A DNA stretch of 64,000 nucleotides from ZC4RG30 sp963812195. GTDB lineage: Bacteria; Pseudomonadota; Gammaproteobacteria; Steroidobacterales; Steroidobacteraceae. The DNA lies in NCBI GenBank assembly GCA_963812195.1, contig CAWEUI010000023.1, positions 170,187 to 234,186 of the forward strand, given 5' to 3'. Below, in pieces: positions 45,794-55,658 of the stretch. Each line of letters opens with the position of its first letter. The first letter of the stretch is position 1. Under the pieces are notes generated by a model. That model searched no databases. It worked only from the letters and a program-made list of their open reading frames with translations, and was not told the DNA's origin. The position numbers and the translations under genes are program-made.

Positions 45794-47143
45794 TTACGCG
45801 CACGCCGGGCTGAACAGCCCGCCGCGGCGTCGCTGCAATGCCTGCCAGTACACCGCGGCGCGCGCCAGAAAGAAGGCATGCAGCGCCAGCCACAGGCCGG
45901 CGTTGCCCAGCAGCTTCTGCAGCACCACCGCGGCGACCAGGAACACCGCCAGCGCCACCAGCATGCCGTTGCGCATCGGGGCATTGAGCGTGGCACCGAC
46001 CAGCATGCCGTCGAACACGAAGGCCGGCATGCCGCTCAGCGCGGTGGGCACGGCCAGCCACAGGTACTGGCGCGCAAAGCTTCGCACCGGCTCGCTGGTG
46101 GTCATGAAATCCACCAGCGCCGTGCCGGCCACCAGCCACAGGCCCGCCAGCACCAGCGCGACCGCGAACCCCCAGCGCATGCACAGCCGCCAGGCGGCGT
46201 CGAACGCCGGCCGCCAGTTGGCGCCGATCGCCCGGCCGACGAGCTGCTCGGCGGCCTGGGCAAGCCCGTCCAGGAAGTAGCTCGCCACCATCAGGAAGTT
46301 GAGCAGGATGGCGTTGGCGCCCAGTGTCACTTCCCCCATGCGCGAACCCTGGGCCGCGAACCACGCATAGGCGGCCATCAGCGCCAGTGAGCGGATCATC
46401 AGGTCGCGGTTGATGGCCAGCAGGCGACGCAGCGCCGGCCGGTCGAAGAAGCTGGCCGAACGCAGCGCGGCCAGCAGGCGCACGAAGCCGCCGTGGTGGC
46501 GCACCAGCAGCAGCAGACCCGTCAAGGCGGCAACGGCCTGCCCCAGTACCGTGCCCCAGGCGACGCCGGGCACGCCCCAGCCGAAGCCGTAGACGAACAG
46601 CACCGAGGCCAGGATATCCACCGCGTACAGCAGCAGCTGCAACAACATGCCAGTGGTGGCCTCGGCCCGGCCGTAGAACCAGCCCAGCAGCGCGTAGTTC
46701 ATCAGCGAAAACGGCGCGGACAGGATGCGCACGTAGCAGTAGGTGTCCAGCGCCTGGCGCACGCCCTGCCCCGGCGCCAGCGTCACCCGCGCCAGCCACA
46801 GAATCAGCGGCGAGAGCGCCACCAGCGCAAGGCCGATGACAATGGCCAGCCCGAGCGCGCGCAGCACGTGCAGCAGGCCGGCCCGTTCGTCGCGCGCGCC
46901 GACCGACTGCGCGGTGAGCCCGGCGGTGCCCATGCGCAGGAAGTACGCCAGCGAGAACACCACGTCGAACACCAGCGAGCCCAGCGCCAGCCCGCCCAGC
47001 AGACTGGCATCGCCCAGCCGCCCGACGATGGTCATGTCCACCAGGCCGGCCAGCGGTTCGGTGATGAAGGCCAGCGATGCCGGCAGGGCGATGCCCAGCA
47101 CATCGCGGCTGCGCACGTTGAACGGATGCGTCGGGCGCGTCAT
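45794..47143 (-). CDS. MATE family multidrug/metabolite exporter (DinF-like)
   Basis: 449 residues, about 12 membrane helices in two homologous halves. MATE marks: SLAFITEPLAGLVDMTIVGRLGDASLLGGLALGS in the first half and a matching QGSRMGEVTLGANAILLNFLMVASYFLDGLAQAAEQLVGRAIGA in the second. Cation-driven export at the inner membrane; substrate unknown. DinF-like members are damage-inducible in some bacteria, and uvrB lies 8 bases upstream, but I see no LexA box. Confidence 0.88.
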   Translation of the reverse strand: MTRPTHPFNVRSRDVLGIALPASLAFITEPLAGLVDMTIVGRLGDASLLGGLALGSLVFDVVFSLAYFLRMGTAGLTAQSVGARDERAGLLHVLRALGLAIVIGLALVALSPLILWLARVTLAPGQGVRQALDTYCYVRILSAPFSLMNYALLGWFYGRAEATTGMLLQLLLYAVDILASVLFVYGFGWGVPGVAWGTVLGQAVAALTGLLLLVRHHGGFVRLLAALRSASFFDRPALRRLLAINRDLMIRSLALMAAYAWFAAQGSRMGEVTLGANAILLNFLMVASYFLDGLAQAAEQLVGRAIGANWRPAFDAAWRLCMRWGFAVALVLAGLWLVAGTALVDFMTTSEPVRSFARQYLWLAVPTALSGMPAFVFDGMLVGATLNAPMRNGMLVALAVFLVAAVVLQKLLGNAGLWLALHAFFLARAAVYWQALQRRRGGLFSPACA

Positions 47144-47151
47144 CGGGCCAT

Positions 47152-49169
47152 TCAGGCCAGTTCGAGCAGGCGCGCCTTGAGGGTCTCGATGGCATCGCGG
47201 CAGGCCGCCGCTTCCTCGAACTCCAGCTCGCGCGCATGGCGCAGCATGGCCGCTTCCAGGCGCCGGATCTCCTTGCCCACCTGTTCCGGCGTGGCCGCCG
47301 GTCCCATGCCGGGTCCCACCGAGCCCTTCTGCTTCGCGCCGCGCGCCGGCTTCGCCTGCGCATCGCCGCGCGCGCCTTCCATCACGTCCACGATGGGTTT
47401 GACCACGCCGCGCGGCGTGATGCCGTGCTCGGCGTTGAACGCCAGCTGCTTCTCGCGGCGGCGCTGCGTTTCGGCCAGCGCGCGCTGCATGGAGCCGGTG
47501 ACCTTGTCGGCGTACAGGATGGCGCGGCCGTGCAGATTGCGCGCCGCGCGGCCGATGGTCTGGATCAGCGAGCCTTCCGAGCGCAGGAAGCCTTCCTTGT
47601 CGGCATCCAGGATGGCCACCAGCGAGACTTCCGGCATGTCCAGGCCCTCGCGCAGCAGGTTGATGCCGACGATGGCGTCGAACTTGCCCAGCCGCAGGTC
47701 GCGGATGATCTCCACGCGCTCGACCGTGTCGACGTCCGAGTGCAGATAGCGCACCCGCACGCCGTGCTCATCCAGGTACTCGGTCAGATCCTCGGCCATG
47801 CGCTTGGTCAGCGTCGTCACCAGCGCGCGCGTGCCGCCGGCCACGCAGGCGTTGATTTCCGAGAGCACGTCGTCCACCTGCGTGCGCACGGGCCGGATCT
47901 CGACCACCGGATCGACCAGCCCGGTGGGCCGCACCACCTGTTCGACGACCTGCCCGGCTTTCCTGGCTTCGTAGGGGCCGGGCGTCGCCGAGACGAAGAC
48001 CAGTCTGCGGCGCGATCGATTCCCACTCCTCGAACTTCAGCGGCCGGTTGTCCAGCGCCGACGGCAGGCGGAACCCGTACTCGACCAGCGTCTCCTTGCG
48101 CGAGCGGTCGCCCTTGTACATGGCGCCGAGCTGCGGCATGGTCTGGTGGCTCTCGTCCATGATCAGCAGCGCATCCGGCGGCAGGTAGTCGAACAGGCAT
48201 GGCGGCGGCTTCGCCCGGCTGCCGGCCCGACAGGTAGCGCGAGTAGTTCTCGATGCCCTGGCAGTAGCCGATCTCCTGGATCATCTCGAGGTCGAACGGG
48301 TGCGCTGCTCCAGCCGCTGCGCCTCGACCAGCTTGTCTGGCCTCGTGCAGCTCGGCCAGCCGCACGCGCAGCTCGTCGCGGATCTGGTCCAGCGCATCGA
48401 CCAGCCGGTCGCGCGGCGTGACGTAGTGCGTGCTCGGATAGACCGTGAAGCGCGGAATGCGGCGCAGCACCTCGCCGGTGAGCGGATCGAAGCGCGAGAG
48501 CTGCTCGATGACCGTCATCGAACAGCTCGACGCGCACCGCGTCGCGCTCGGACTCGGCCGGGAAGATGTCGATGACGTCGCCGCGCACGCGGTAGGTGCC
48601 CTGGGTGAAGTCCATGTCGTTGCGCGTGTACTGCATCTCGGCCAGCCGGCGCAGCAGGTCGCGCTGGTCGATGCGTGTCGCCGCGCTTCAGGTGCAGCAC
48701 CATCTGCAGGTAGGCGGCCGGATCGCCCAGGCCGTAGATCGAGGACACCGTGGCCACGATGATCGAGTCGCGCCGCTCGAGCAGCGCCTTGGTGGCCGAC
48801 AGGCGCATCTGCTCGATGTGCTCGTTGATCGAGGCGTCCTTCTCGATGTAGGTGTCCGAGGCCGGCACATAGGCCTCGGGCTGGTAGTAGTCGTAGTAGG
48901 AGACGAAGTACTCCACGGCGTTGTGCGGGAAGAACTCGCGGAACTCGCCGTAGAGCTGCGCCGCCAGCGTCTTGTTGTGCGCCAGCACCAGCGTCGGGCG
49001 CTGCAGCTGGCTGGATGACATTGGCGATGGTGAAGGTCTTGCCGGAGCCGGTGACGCCCAGCAGCGTCTGGTGCGGCCAGGCCGCCTCGCAGGCCATCGA
49101 CCAGCCGCGCGATGGCCGCCGGCTGATCGCCGGCCGGCGATCTCGACTGAGCTCGGAATCGTTGCTCAC
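47152..49169 (-). CDS. uvrB: UvrABC excinuclease subunit B (many apparent frameshifts)
   Basis: About 672 codons, normal for UvrB (673 in E. coli). All blocks occur in order across frames: GTG start (SNDSEL), AGDQPAAIARLVDGL, Walker A TLLGVTGSGKTFTIANVI, LVLAHNKTLAAQLYGEFREFFPHNAVEYFVSYYDYYQPEAYVP, RRDSIIVATVSSIYGLGDP, DESHQTMPQLGAMYKGDRSRK, FVSATPG, LREGLDMPEVSLVAILDADKEGFLRSEGSLIQTIGRAARN and the C-terminal UVR motif. Eight or nine indels are implied (near 49150, 49089, 49015, 48674, 48520, 48345-48310, 48197, 48003). The final third (47152-47937) is clean. Nucleotide excision repair is essential enough that decay of only the 5' part by scattered single-base indels is unlikely. Confidence 0.9.
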
Positions 49170-49228
49170 GAGTTCGTAAATGACCGGCAAGTGACATTGC
49201 GTGACCTCGCTCAATATCAGGACGCCGA

Positions 49229-50430
49229 GTGAGCCACTCCTTATCCCAGCGCGTGCAGCGCGTGAAGCCCTCCCCGACCCTGGCCATGACCGCGCGTGCC
49301 GCGGCGCTCAAGCGCGACGGCAAGGACGTCTGAGCCTGTCGGTGGGCGAGCCGGACTTCGACACGCCGGCACATATCCGTGAGGCCGGCATCGCGGCGAT
49401 CAAGGCGGGACACACCCGCTACACGAAGTCGACGGCGCGCCGGAGCTCAAGGACGCCATCATCGCCAAGTTCCAGCGCGACAACGGGCTGAGCTACGAGC
49501 GCAAGCAGATCCTGGTGTCCACCGGCGCCAAGCAGACCCTTTCAACCTGTGCATGGCGGTGCTGAACCCGGGCGACGAGGTGATCATCCCGGCGCCGTAC
49601 TGGGTGTCCTATCCGGACATGGTGCTGCTGGCCGACGGCCACCCGGTCATCGCCCATCGGCAGCGCGGAAAACGGCTACAAGATCACGCCCGCGTCAGCT
49701 GGCGGCGGCCATCACGCCCAAGACCCGCCTGGTGCTGTTCAACAGCCCCAGCAACCCGACCGGCGCCGCGTACACGCGGGCCGAACTGGGGGCGCTGGGT
49801 GAGGTGCTGCTCGACCACCCGCGCCTGCTCATCGGCACCGACGACATCTACGAGAAGATCTACTGGGCCGACGAGCCGTTCTCGAGCCTGGCGCAGGTGG
49901 TGCCCGCGCTGTATCCACGCACCATCACCATCAATGGCTGCTCCAAGGGTTACGCGATGACGGGCTGGCGCATCGGCTACTGCGGCGGACCGGCCGAGAT
50001 CATTGCCGCGATGGCCACCATCCAGGGCCAGTCGACCACCAATGCCTCGAGCATCAGCCAGCAGGCAGCGATCGCGGCGCTGAACGGCCCGCAGGACGAA
50101 GTCGCGCGCATGAACGAAGCCTTCCATCAGCGCCACGACTTCTTCGTGGCCGGACTCAACGAGCTGCCCGGTATCCGCTGCCGCCCGGGAGCCGGCACGT
50201 TCTATGCCTTCGCCGACGTCAGCGCCGCGATCCGTAATCTGGGCCTTGCCGACGACAACGCCTTCTGCGAATTCCTGCTCAACGAGGCGCTGGTGGCCGG
50301 TGTGCCCGGCTCGGGCTTCGGTGCACCGGGGCATCTGAGACTGTCCTTTGCCACGAGCATGGAGAATCTGGCCAAGGCGCTGGAGCGCATCGGCAAGGCG
50401 CTGGCCAAAGGTCCGGCGCGGGCAGCTTGA
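49229..50430 (+). CDS. aspC: Aspartate aminotransferase-like PLP enzyme (several apparent frameshifts at the 5' end)
   Basis: About 400 residues, class I aminotransferase of the AAT I-gamma/prephenate-type group. KPSPTLAMTARAAALKRDGKDV, LSLSVGEPDFDTPAHI, TGAKQTLFNL, AVLNPGDEVIIPAPYWVSYPDM, FNSPSNPTGAAY and the PLP-lysine motif NGCSKGYAMTGWRIGY are all present. Missing bases are implied near 49331 (gtctg for gtcctg), 49435 and 49540, with another shift near 49660-49690; from 49700 on it is intact. GTG start at 49229 follows AGGA. Divergent from uvrB, 59 bases between starts. Confidence 0.88.
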
Positions 50431-50491
50431 CGGCGGCGGGCGGTTCTTGAAGAATCGCCGCCTCTTTGCAGGGCCGGCAGGCCCGCCTAGT

Positions 50492-50566
50492 TCCCCGGTA
50501 GCTCAGCGGTAGAGCGTCGGACTGTTAATCCGTTGGTCGTTGGTTCGAGTCCAACCCGGGGAGCCA
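50492..50566 (+). tRNA. tRNA-Asn(GTT)
   Basis: 75 bases with encoded CCA, acceptor TCCCCGG/CCGGGGA, anticodon stem CGGA/TCCG with loop CTGTTAA (GTT), T arm TTGGTTCGAGTCCAA. Confidence 0.96.
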
Positions 50567-50619
50567 ACTCAATAATAACAACCGCTTACGGCATGTTCTT
50601 CACGCAATCAGGAGACATC

Positions 50620-51582
50620 ATGGCACGCACTTCCACCAGCCTTTCACGCACCCTGCTGCTATCGGCCGTGACGGCCCTGTCGCTGGCCGGATGTTCACCC
50701 AAGACCGAAGCGCCACCGCCGCCCGCCGCGCCGGCGCCGCAGAGCCAGAACGTGCATCCCTTCACCATCGGTACCCTGCAGGCCGACTCGCTGCGCGACG
50801 GCACGGTGGAGTTTCCCAACGACAACAAGGTGCTGGGTGTCGGCCACACGCCGGAGGAAGTGGCCGCGGTGCTCTCGGCCGCGGGATTGCCCACCGACAA
50901 GATCCAGCTTGGCCTGGATCCGCTGCTGGTGAAGACGGCCGACAAGGTGCTGCTGTTCGATACCGGTGCGGGCGGGAACATGGGTCCCGGCGCCGGCAAG
51001 CTGCAGGCGTCGCTGGCCGAGGCCGGCGTGGATCCGGCCAGCGTCACGGACATCTTCATCTCGCACGTGCATGGCGACCATGTCGGTGGACTGACCGATG
51101 ACCAGGGCGCGCCCGCCTTCCCGAATGCGGCGATTCACATCTCCGCGCCGGAATGGGCGTTCCTGAAGAGCCAGACCGCGGACACGGCCGCCAACCTGGG
51201 CATCATGCAGTACCAGGCGCTGATGGCGGCAATGACGCCCAAGGTCGCGCCTTTCGAACCGAATGCCGAGATCATTCCCGGCGTGGTCAAGGCCGTTGAG
51301 ATCAAGGGTCACACGCCCGGCCATTCGGGCTTCATGATCACCTCCGGTGACGCCTCGCTGCTGTACATGGGCGATGCCATGCACCATTACGTGATCTCGG
51401 TGCAGAAGCCGGACTGGCTCAACGGCTTCGATGCCGACCAGAAGACGGCCGCAGCGAGCCGCGTGGCATTGCTTGCCAGCAGCGCGGCCGACGGGCAGCG
51501 CATCTACGCGGTGCACTTCCCTTTCCCGGGGCTCGGCAAGTTCGAGAAGCACGACGCCGGCTACGTATGGGTGGCCGAATAG
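50620..51582 (+). CDS. Metallo-beta-lactamase-fold lipoprotein
   Basis: 320 residues: lipobox LSLAGC, Pro/Ala linker, then an MBL fold with the metal motif ISHVHGDHVGGLTD, later ligands in GHTPGHSGF and MGDAMHH. The overall pattern is that of periplasmic MBL hydrolases of the lactonase/unknown subgroup rather than a true beta-lactamase. ATG at 50620 after GGAGA. Directly downstream of tRNA-Asn and probably separately transcribed. Confidence 0.82.
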   Translation: MARTSTSLSRTLLLSAVTALSLAGCSPKTEAPPPPAAPAPQSQNVHPFTIGTLQADSLRDGTVEFPNDNKVLGVGHTPEEVAAVLSAAGLPTDKIQLGLDPLLVKTADKVLLFDTGAGGNMGPGAGKLQASLAEAGVDPASVTDIFISHVHGDHVGGLTDDQGAPAFPNAAIHISAPEWAFLKSQTADTAANLGIMQYQALMAAMTPKVAPFEPNAEIIPGVVKAVEIKGHTPGHSGFMITSGDASLLYMGDAMHHYVISVQKPDWLNGFDADQKTAAASRVALLASSAADGQRIYAVHFPFPGLGKFEKHDAGYVWVAE

Positions 51583-51596
51583 ATGCGGATCGGGCC

Positions 51597-51618
51597 AGGC
51601 GCCGCCCTGCCGGCGCCT
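51597..51618. terminator. GC-rich inverted repeat between convergent genes
   Basis: AGGCGCCG (51597-51604) and CGGCGCCT (51611-51618), perfect 8-base arms with a 6-base loop between the MBL gene stop and the cyclo-ligase stop. No T-run on either side. Confidence 0.5.
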
Positions 51619-52201
51619 AGCCCTGCTCGGTAATGATCACATCCAGCGCGATGTCGTGCGGCAACGGATGGATCGTGGGCAACTGCGTTGCCGCATATCC
51701 CACGCCGATGGCATGGAACTTCACCTGCAGCGAGCGCAGCAGCTCCAGCGTGCGGTCGAAGTAGCCGCCGCCGTAACCCAGCCGATAGCAGCGCGCGTCG
51801 AATCCGACCAGCGGTGCCAATAGCAACTGCGGCGTGAACTCCGTGGTATCTACCGGCACGGGAATGTTCCAGAACCCCTTCTCCATGGCCGCGCCGGGCG
51901 ACCAGCGGCGGAACGCCAGTGGCGCGCCCTTCTCCACCACCACCGGCAGTACCGTCGTGTGGCCGGCTGCGTGCAGGGCACCCAGCCACGGCCTGAGGTC
52001 AGGTTCGCCGCGCAACGGCCAGTAGCCGCTGACGACGGTCGGGGACTGCAGCAGGCCGGATTCGCGGCAGTACGTGTCCAGCCGTTCGATGATCTGCGTG
52101 CTGGCCTGCTGCCGCTCGGCCACCGGCACCCGCAGGCGCGCTTCGATCAGCCGCAGCCGTTCGGCGCGGCGCCAGGCCATGATCTCGGCGCGGTCTTCCA
52201 T
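51617..52201 (-). CDS. ygfA: 5-formyltetrahydrofolate cyclo-ligase
   Basis: 194 residues. Converts 5-formyl-THF to methenyl-THF with ATP. Family blocks: VSGYWPLRGEPDLRPWL, LLAPLVGFDARCYRLGYGGGYFDRTL (phosphate/substrate loop) and the C-terminal IALDVIITEQG. ATG at 52201 directly follows the aldehyde dehydrogenase stop. Unlike many proteobacteria, no 6S RNA or zapA precedes it. Confidence 0.92.
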   Translation of the reverse strand: MEDRAEIMAWRRAERLRLIEARLRVPVAERQQASTQIIERLDTYCRESGLLQSPTVVSGYWPLRGEPDLRPWLGALHAAGHTTVLPVVVEKGAPLAFRRWSPGAAMEKGFWNIPVPVDTTEFTPQLLLAPLVGFDARCYRLGYGGGYFDRTLELLRSLQVKFHAIGVGYAATQLPTIHPLPHDIALDVIITEQG

Positions 52202-53644
52202 TCAGTCGCGCCGCCGGATGACCAGGTTGCGGATCTCGGTCATGTCCTCGATGGCAAAGCGGATGCCCTCGCGCCCGAGCCCGGAGTCCTTCACGCCGCC
52301 ATAGGGCATGTTGTCCACGCGGTAGCTGGGCACATCGCCAATGACCACACCGCCCACCTCGAGCACGTCCCAGGCCCGCAGCATGCGGTAAAGATCCCGG
52401 GTGAAGACACCCGCCTGCAGGCCGAACCGGGAATCGTTCACCTCGTCGAGCGCATCCTCGAACTTCGCGAACCTGCCCAGCACCGCCACGGGCCCGAAGG
52501 CCTCTTCCCGGTACAGCCTGACATCCCGGTCCACGTTTTCCAGCAGGGTCGCCTCGAGCATGGCGCCATCGCGCCGGCCACCGCACAGCAGCCTGCCACC
52601 CCTGGCAATCGCCTCCTGTATCCACGCGTCCAGGCGCATCGCCTCCTTCTCGTCGATCATCGGTCCGATGAAGGTCTGCTCATCGTGCGGATTGCCGGCG
52701 ATCAGCGTGCGGGTCTTTGCCACCAGCCTGTCGCGGAACGGCTCATACACCTTCTCGTGCACCAGGATGCGCTGCACGCCGATGCAGGACTGGCCCGACT
52801 GGTAGAACGCACCGAACACCGTGCGCGCCACCGCATCGTCCAGATCGGCGTCCTCGTCGATGATCACCGCCGCATTGCCGCCCAGTTCCAGCACCACCTT
52901 CTTCTTGCCGGCCCGGGCCTTCAGCGCCCAGCCCACTTCCGGCGAACCGGTGAAGGACAGCAGCTTCAGCCGCTCGTCGGTGGTGAACAGGTCCGCGCCA
53001 TCGCGTGATGCCGGCAGGATGGAGAACGCGCCCCTGGGCAGGTCGGTCTCGGCCAGCACCTCGCCGATGATCAACGCGCCCAGTGGCGTGCGCGAGGCGG
53101 GCTTCATCACGAAGGGACAGCCCACCGCCAGCGCCGGGGCGACCTTGTGCGCGGCCAGGTTCAGCGGAAAGTTGAACGGCGAGATGAACGAGCACGGGCC
53201 GATCGGCACGCGCTTCCACAGCCCCATGTAGCCGCGGGCACGCGCACTGATGTCCAGTGGCTGGATTTCCCCGCTGATCCGCACCGCTTCCTCGCCGGCG
53301 ATGCGGAACGTGTCGATCAGGCGGGTGACCTCGCCGCGCGCATCGCGGATGGGCTTGCCCGCCTCCACGCACAGTGCGTAGGCGAGCTCAGCGGCGCGCT
53401 CGGTGAAACGCTCCACGCAGTGATACAGCACCTGCTGGCGCTCGTATGCCGCCATGCGCGCCATCGGTTCGACCGCCGCGACGGCCGCGGCGATGCCGGC
53501 CGCGATGGTGGCGCCATCCGCCAGCGCCACGCGGGTTGCCGGCTGGCCCGTGTACTTGTCGGTGACGAGCAGATCCTGGTTGGGCTGGCGCGCCTCGTTG
53601 GCCAGGTACAGCGGATAAGCGGGTTGGAGGCTGAATTCACTCAT
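52202..53644 (-). CDS. Aldehyde dehydrogenase family protein
   Basis: 480 residues, NAD(P)-dependent aldehyde dehydrogenase. Catalytic Cys in GQSCIGVQRILV, general-base Glu in VVLELGGNAAVII, cofactor region FISPFNFPLNLAAHKVAPALAVGCPFVMKPAS and FTGSPEVGW. The sequence resembles the glyceraldehyde-3-phosphate/succinate-semialdehyde-like branch; substrate not assignable. ATG at 53644 (MSEFSLQPAYP) preferred to a further upstream codon. Operon with ygfA. Confidence 0.9.
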   Translation of the reverse strand: MSEFSLQPAYPLYLANEARQPNQDLLVTDKYTGQPATRVALADGATIAAGIAAAVAAVEPMARMAAYERQQVLYHCVERFTERAAELAYALCVEAGKPIRDARGEVTRLIDTFRIAGEEAVRISGEIQPLDISARARGYMGLWKRVPIGPCSFISPFNFPLNLAAHKVAPALAVGCPFVMKPASRTPLGALIIGEVLAETDLPRGAFSILPASRDGADLFTTDERLKLLSFTGSPEVGWALKARAGKKKVVLELGGNAAVIIDEDADLDDAVARTVFGAFYQSGQSCIGVQRILVHEKVYEPFRDRLVAKTRTLIAGNPHDEQTFIGPMIDEKEAMRLDAWIQEAIARGGRLLCGGRRDGAMLEATLLENVDRDVRLYREEAFGPVAVLGRFAKFEDALDEVNDSRFGLQAGVFTRDLYRMLRAWDVLEVGGVVIGDVPSYRVDNMPYGGVKDSGLGREGIRFAIEDMTEIRNLVIRRRD

Positions 53645-53751
53645 GATGGTCTCGTTGCCGGCGGCGCCCAAGGTGCAACGGCGCGAGGCGATCCGTCAAT
53701 CGCAAGATCCGGGATGTTCTGGCGCGAGCGCTCGCGGCATGATTGCCAGCC

Positions 53752-54594
53752 ATGGAGAGCATGGACCACCGGAGACTGATCGATCGCGCCTGCCGGCGCA
53801 TCGAGCGCGCCGAAACCGCGCCGGATCTGGCCACGCTGGCCCGCGAGGCCGGCTTCTCGCCGTGGCATTTCCAGCGCCTGTTCAAGGCCGCAGTTGGCCT
53901 CACACCCAAGCGCTATGCCATGGCGCAACGGCAGCGGCGGCTGGATCGCACCCTGCGCGGCGCCCCTTCGGTGACCGATGCCATCTACGAGGCCGGCTAC
54001 ACCACCAGCTCCGCCGCCTATCGCGACAGCCGAGAGCTGGGCATGGCACCGCGCAAGCTCAAGGCTGGCGGCGCCGATGAATGCATACGGTTCGCGTCGG
54101 CCAACACTTCGCTGGGTCCCATCCTGGTGGGCGCCACCGCACGTGGCATCTGCATGGTGGAATTCGGCGCCGAGCGCGCGCTGCTGGGCGAGCTGCGACG
54201 GCGCTTTCCACGGGCCACCATCCAGTCCGCCGATGCCCGCCTCAGGGGCTGGCTGAAGCGCGTGGTGACCGCCATCGACGCCACCGGCACCGACCCAGGC
54301 CTGCCCCTGGACATCCGGGGCACGGCCTTCCAGAGCCGTGTGTGGCACACGCTCACCAGGCTGAAGAGTGGTGAAACCCTGTCCTACGGGGAACTGGCGC
54401 AGCGCATCGGCGCACCCGGCAGTGCGCGCGCGGTGGCGCGCGCCTGCGCCAGCAACGGCATCGCGGTGCTGGTGCCCTGCCACCGGGTGGTGGCGGGCGA
54501 CGGCGCGCTGACCGGCTACAAGTGGGGCATCCAGCGCAAGCGCCGCCTGCTGCGCAAGGAACAGGCGGCGCGTAAACCTCAGACCGTGCGGTAA
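53752..54594 (+). CDS. AraC-type HTH fused to O6-alkylguanine-DNA alkyltransferase (Ada-like, no N-terminal sensor)
   Basis: About 280 residues. An AraC-type double HTH comes first (LATLAREAGFSPWHFQRLFKAAVGLTPKRY, YEAGYTTSSAAYRDS), then a methyltransferase domain with the acceptor Cys in VLVPCHRVV and the TAFQSRVWHTLTRLKSGETLSYGELA segment. Full Ada proteins begin with a Cys4-zinc domain that takes methyl groups from phosphotriesters; that roughly 90-residue domain is absent and no in-frame upstream sequence supplies it. It could repair O6-alkylguanine but could not be switched on in the E. coli way. Overlaps the convergent SDR gene by 16 bases. Confidence 0.88.
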   Translation: MESMDHRRLIDRACRRIERAETAPDLATLAREAGFSPWHFQRLFKAAVGLTPKRYAMAQRQRRLDRTLRGAPSVTDAIYEAGYTTSSAAYRDSRELGMAPRKLKAGGADECIRFASANTSLGPILVGATARGICMVEFGAERALLGELRRRFPRATIQSADARLRGWLKRVVTAIDATGTDPGLPLDIRGTAFQSRVWHTLTRLKSGETLSYGELAQRIGAPGSARAVARACASNGIAVLVPCHRVVAGDGALTGYKWGIQRKRRLLRKEQAARKPQTVR

Positions 54595-55658
54595 CTCTTG
54601 CGCGGCTTGCTGCGGTGGACGATCTCCGGCGCATAGGCCGGTGAGGTCAGCACGCGGGCCTCGGCCTTGGCGCGCGCCTCCGGGAAGCCGTCCTGCGGCT
54701 CGGAGGCCAGGATGGCGTCGAAGCGCTCCTTCATGCCCGGCTTGAATTCCGGATGCGTGAAGATGAACAGGTCGTTGTTCACCACGCCATTGAGCACGCG
54801 CTCGCCGGCCTCCAGCGGATCCATCATCAGCGATTCGGTGCCCGCCTCGGAGGCGATGTTGTCGGTGCTGACTCCCCCGGGCGAGAACACCGACGTGCCG
54901 ATGTTGGTGCCGGCCAGCTCCACCCGCAGCGCCTCCATGATGCCGAACGAGCCGAACTTGGTGGCCGTGTACACGCCGGCATTAACACCCGGCAGGATGC
55001 CGCCCATCGAGGAGGTCGTCACGATGTGCGAGCCTTCCTTGTGCGCCAGCATGTGCGGGATGACGGCCGAGCAACCGTTCCAGACACCGGTGAAGTTCAC
55101 CGCCACGGCCGCGTCCCAGCCCTTCGCATCCACCTGGCTGGCCTGCCGCAGCGTCTTGATGCCGGCATTGTTGACCAGCAGGTGCAGGTTGCCGAACTTG
55201 TCGTTGATCTGCTTGAGCGTGGCGACCCAGCCGTCGCGGTCGGTGACGTCATGCCGGATGGCGATGACGCGGCTCTTCTGCTCCTCGCTGTACAGCTTCA
55301 GCGCCGGTTCGACCTGGTCTTCCTGGATGTAACCCATCACCACGTTCATGCCGGCATTGGCGGCCGCGCGGCCGATGCCCAGCCCGATGCCGGTATTGCC
55401 GCCGGTGATGTACACCGTCTTGCCCTTCAGGTCGAACAGCTGCGGCTGCTGGCGCTGGCCGGCCGGCGGCGGTGTGCCGAGCACGCGGTCGAAGCGCGGC
55501 CTGCCGCCGCCCGGCGGCCCCGCCGGACGCTGCGGCTGACCCTGGGCCGCCGCGCCCTGGCTCGCGCCCGTCAGCAGCGTGGCCGCGCCAACGGCCATGA
55601 CCGAACCCTCGATGAAGTCGCGCCGGCCGATTCGGCCGCTATCACGGTGCCTGGACAT
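54579..55658 (-). CDS. Tat-exported short-chain dehydrogenase/reductase
   Basis: 359 residues. Twin-arginine signal (GRRDFIEGSVMAVGAATLL), a Gly/Pro/Gln-rich linker, then a classical SDR: TGGNTGIGLGIGRA cofactor motif, NNAGIKTL, catalytic Ser in TTSSMGGI and YTATK (Tyr, Lys). Folded export is needed because NAD(P) would have to be bound before export, which is unusual for an SDR. Upstream 55659-55939 contains no gene I can support. Confidence 0.85.
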   Translation of the reverse strand: MSRHRDSGRIGRRDFIEGSVMAVGAATLLTGASQGAAAQGQPQRPAGPPGGGRPRFDRVLGTPPPAGQRQQPQLFDLKGKTVYITGGNTGIGLGIGRAAANAGMNVVMGYIQEDQVEPALKLYSEEQKSRVIAIRHDVTDRDGWVATLKQINDKFGNLHLLVNNAGIKTLRQASQVDAKGWDAAVAVNFTGVWNGCSAVIPHMLAHKEGSHIVTTSSMGGILPGVNAGVYTATKFGSFGIMEALRVELAGTNIGTSVFSPGGVSTDNIASEAGTESLMMDPLEAGERVLNGVVNNDLFIFTHPEFKPGMKERFDAILASEPQDGFPEARAKAEARVLTSPAYAPEIVHRSKPRKSYRTV

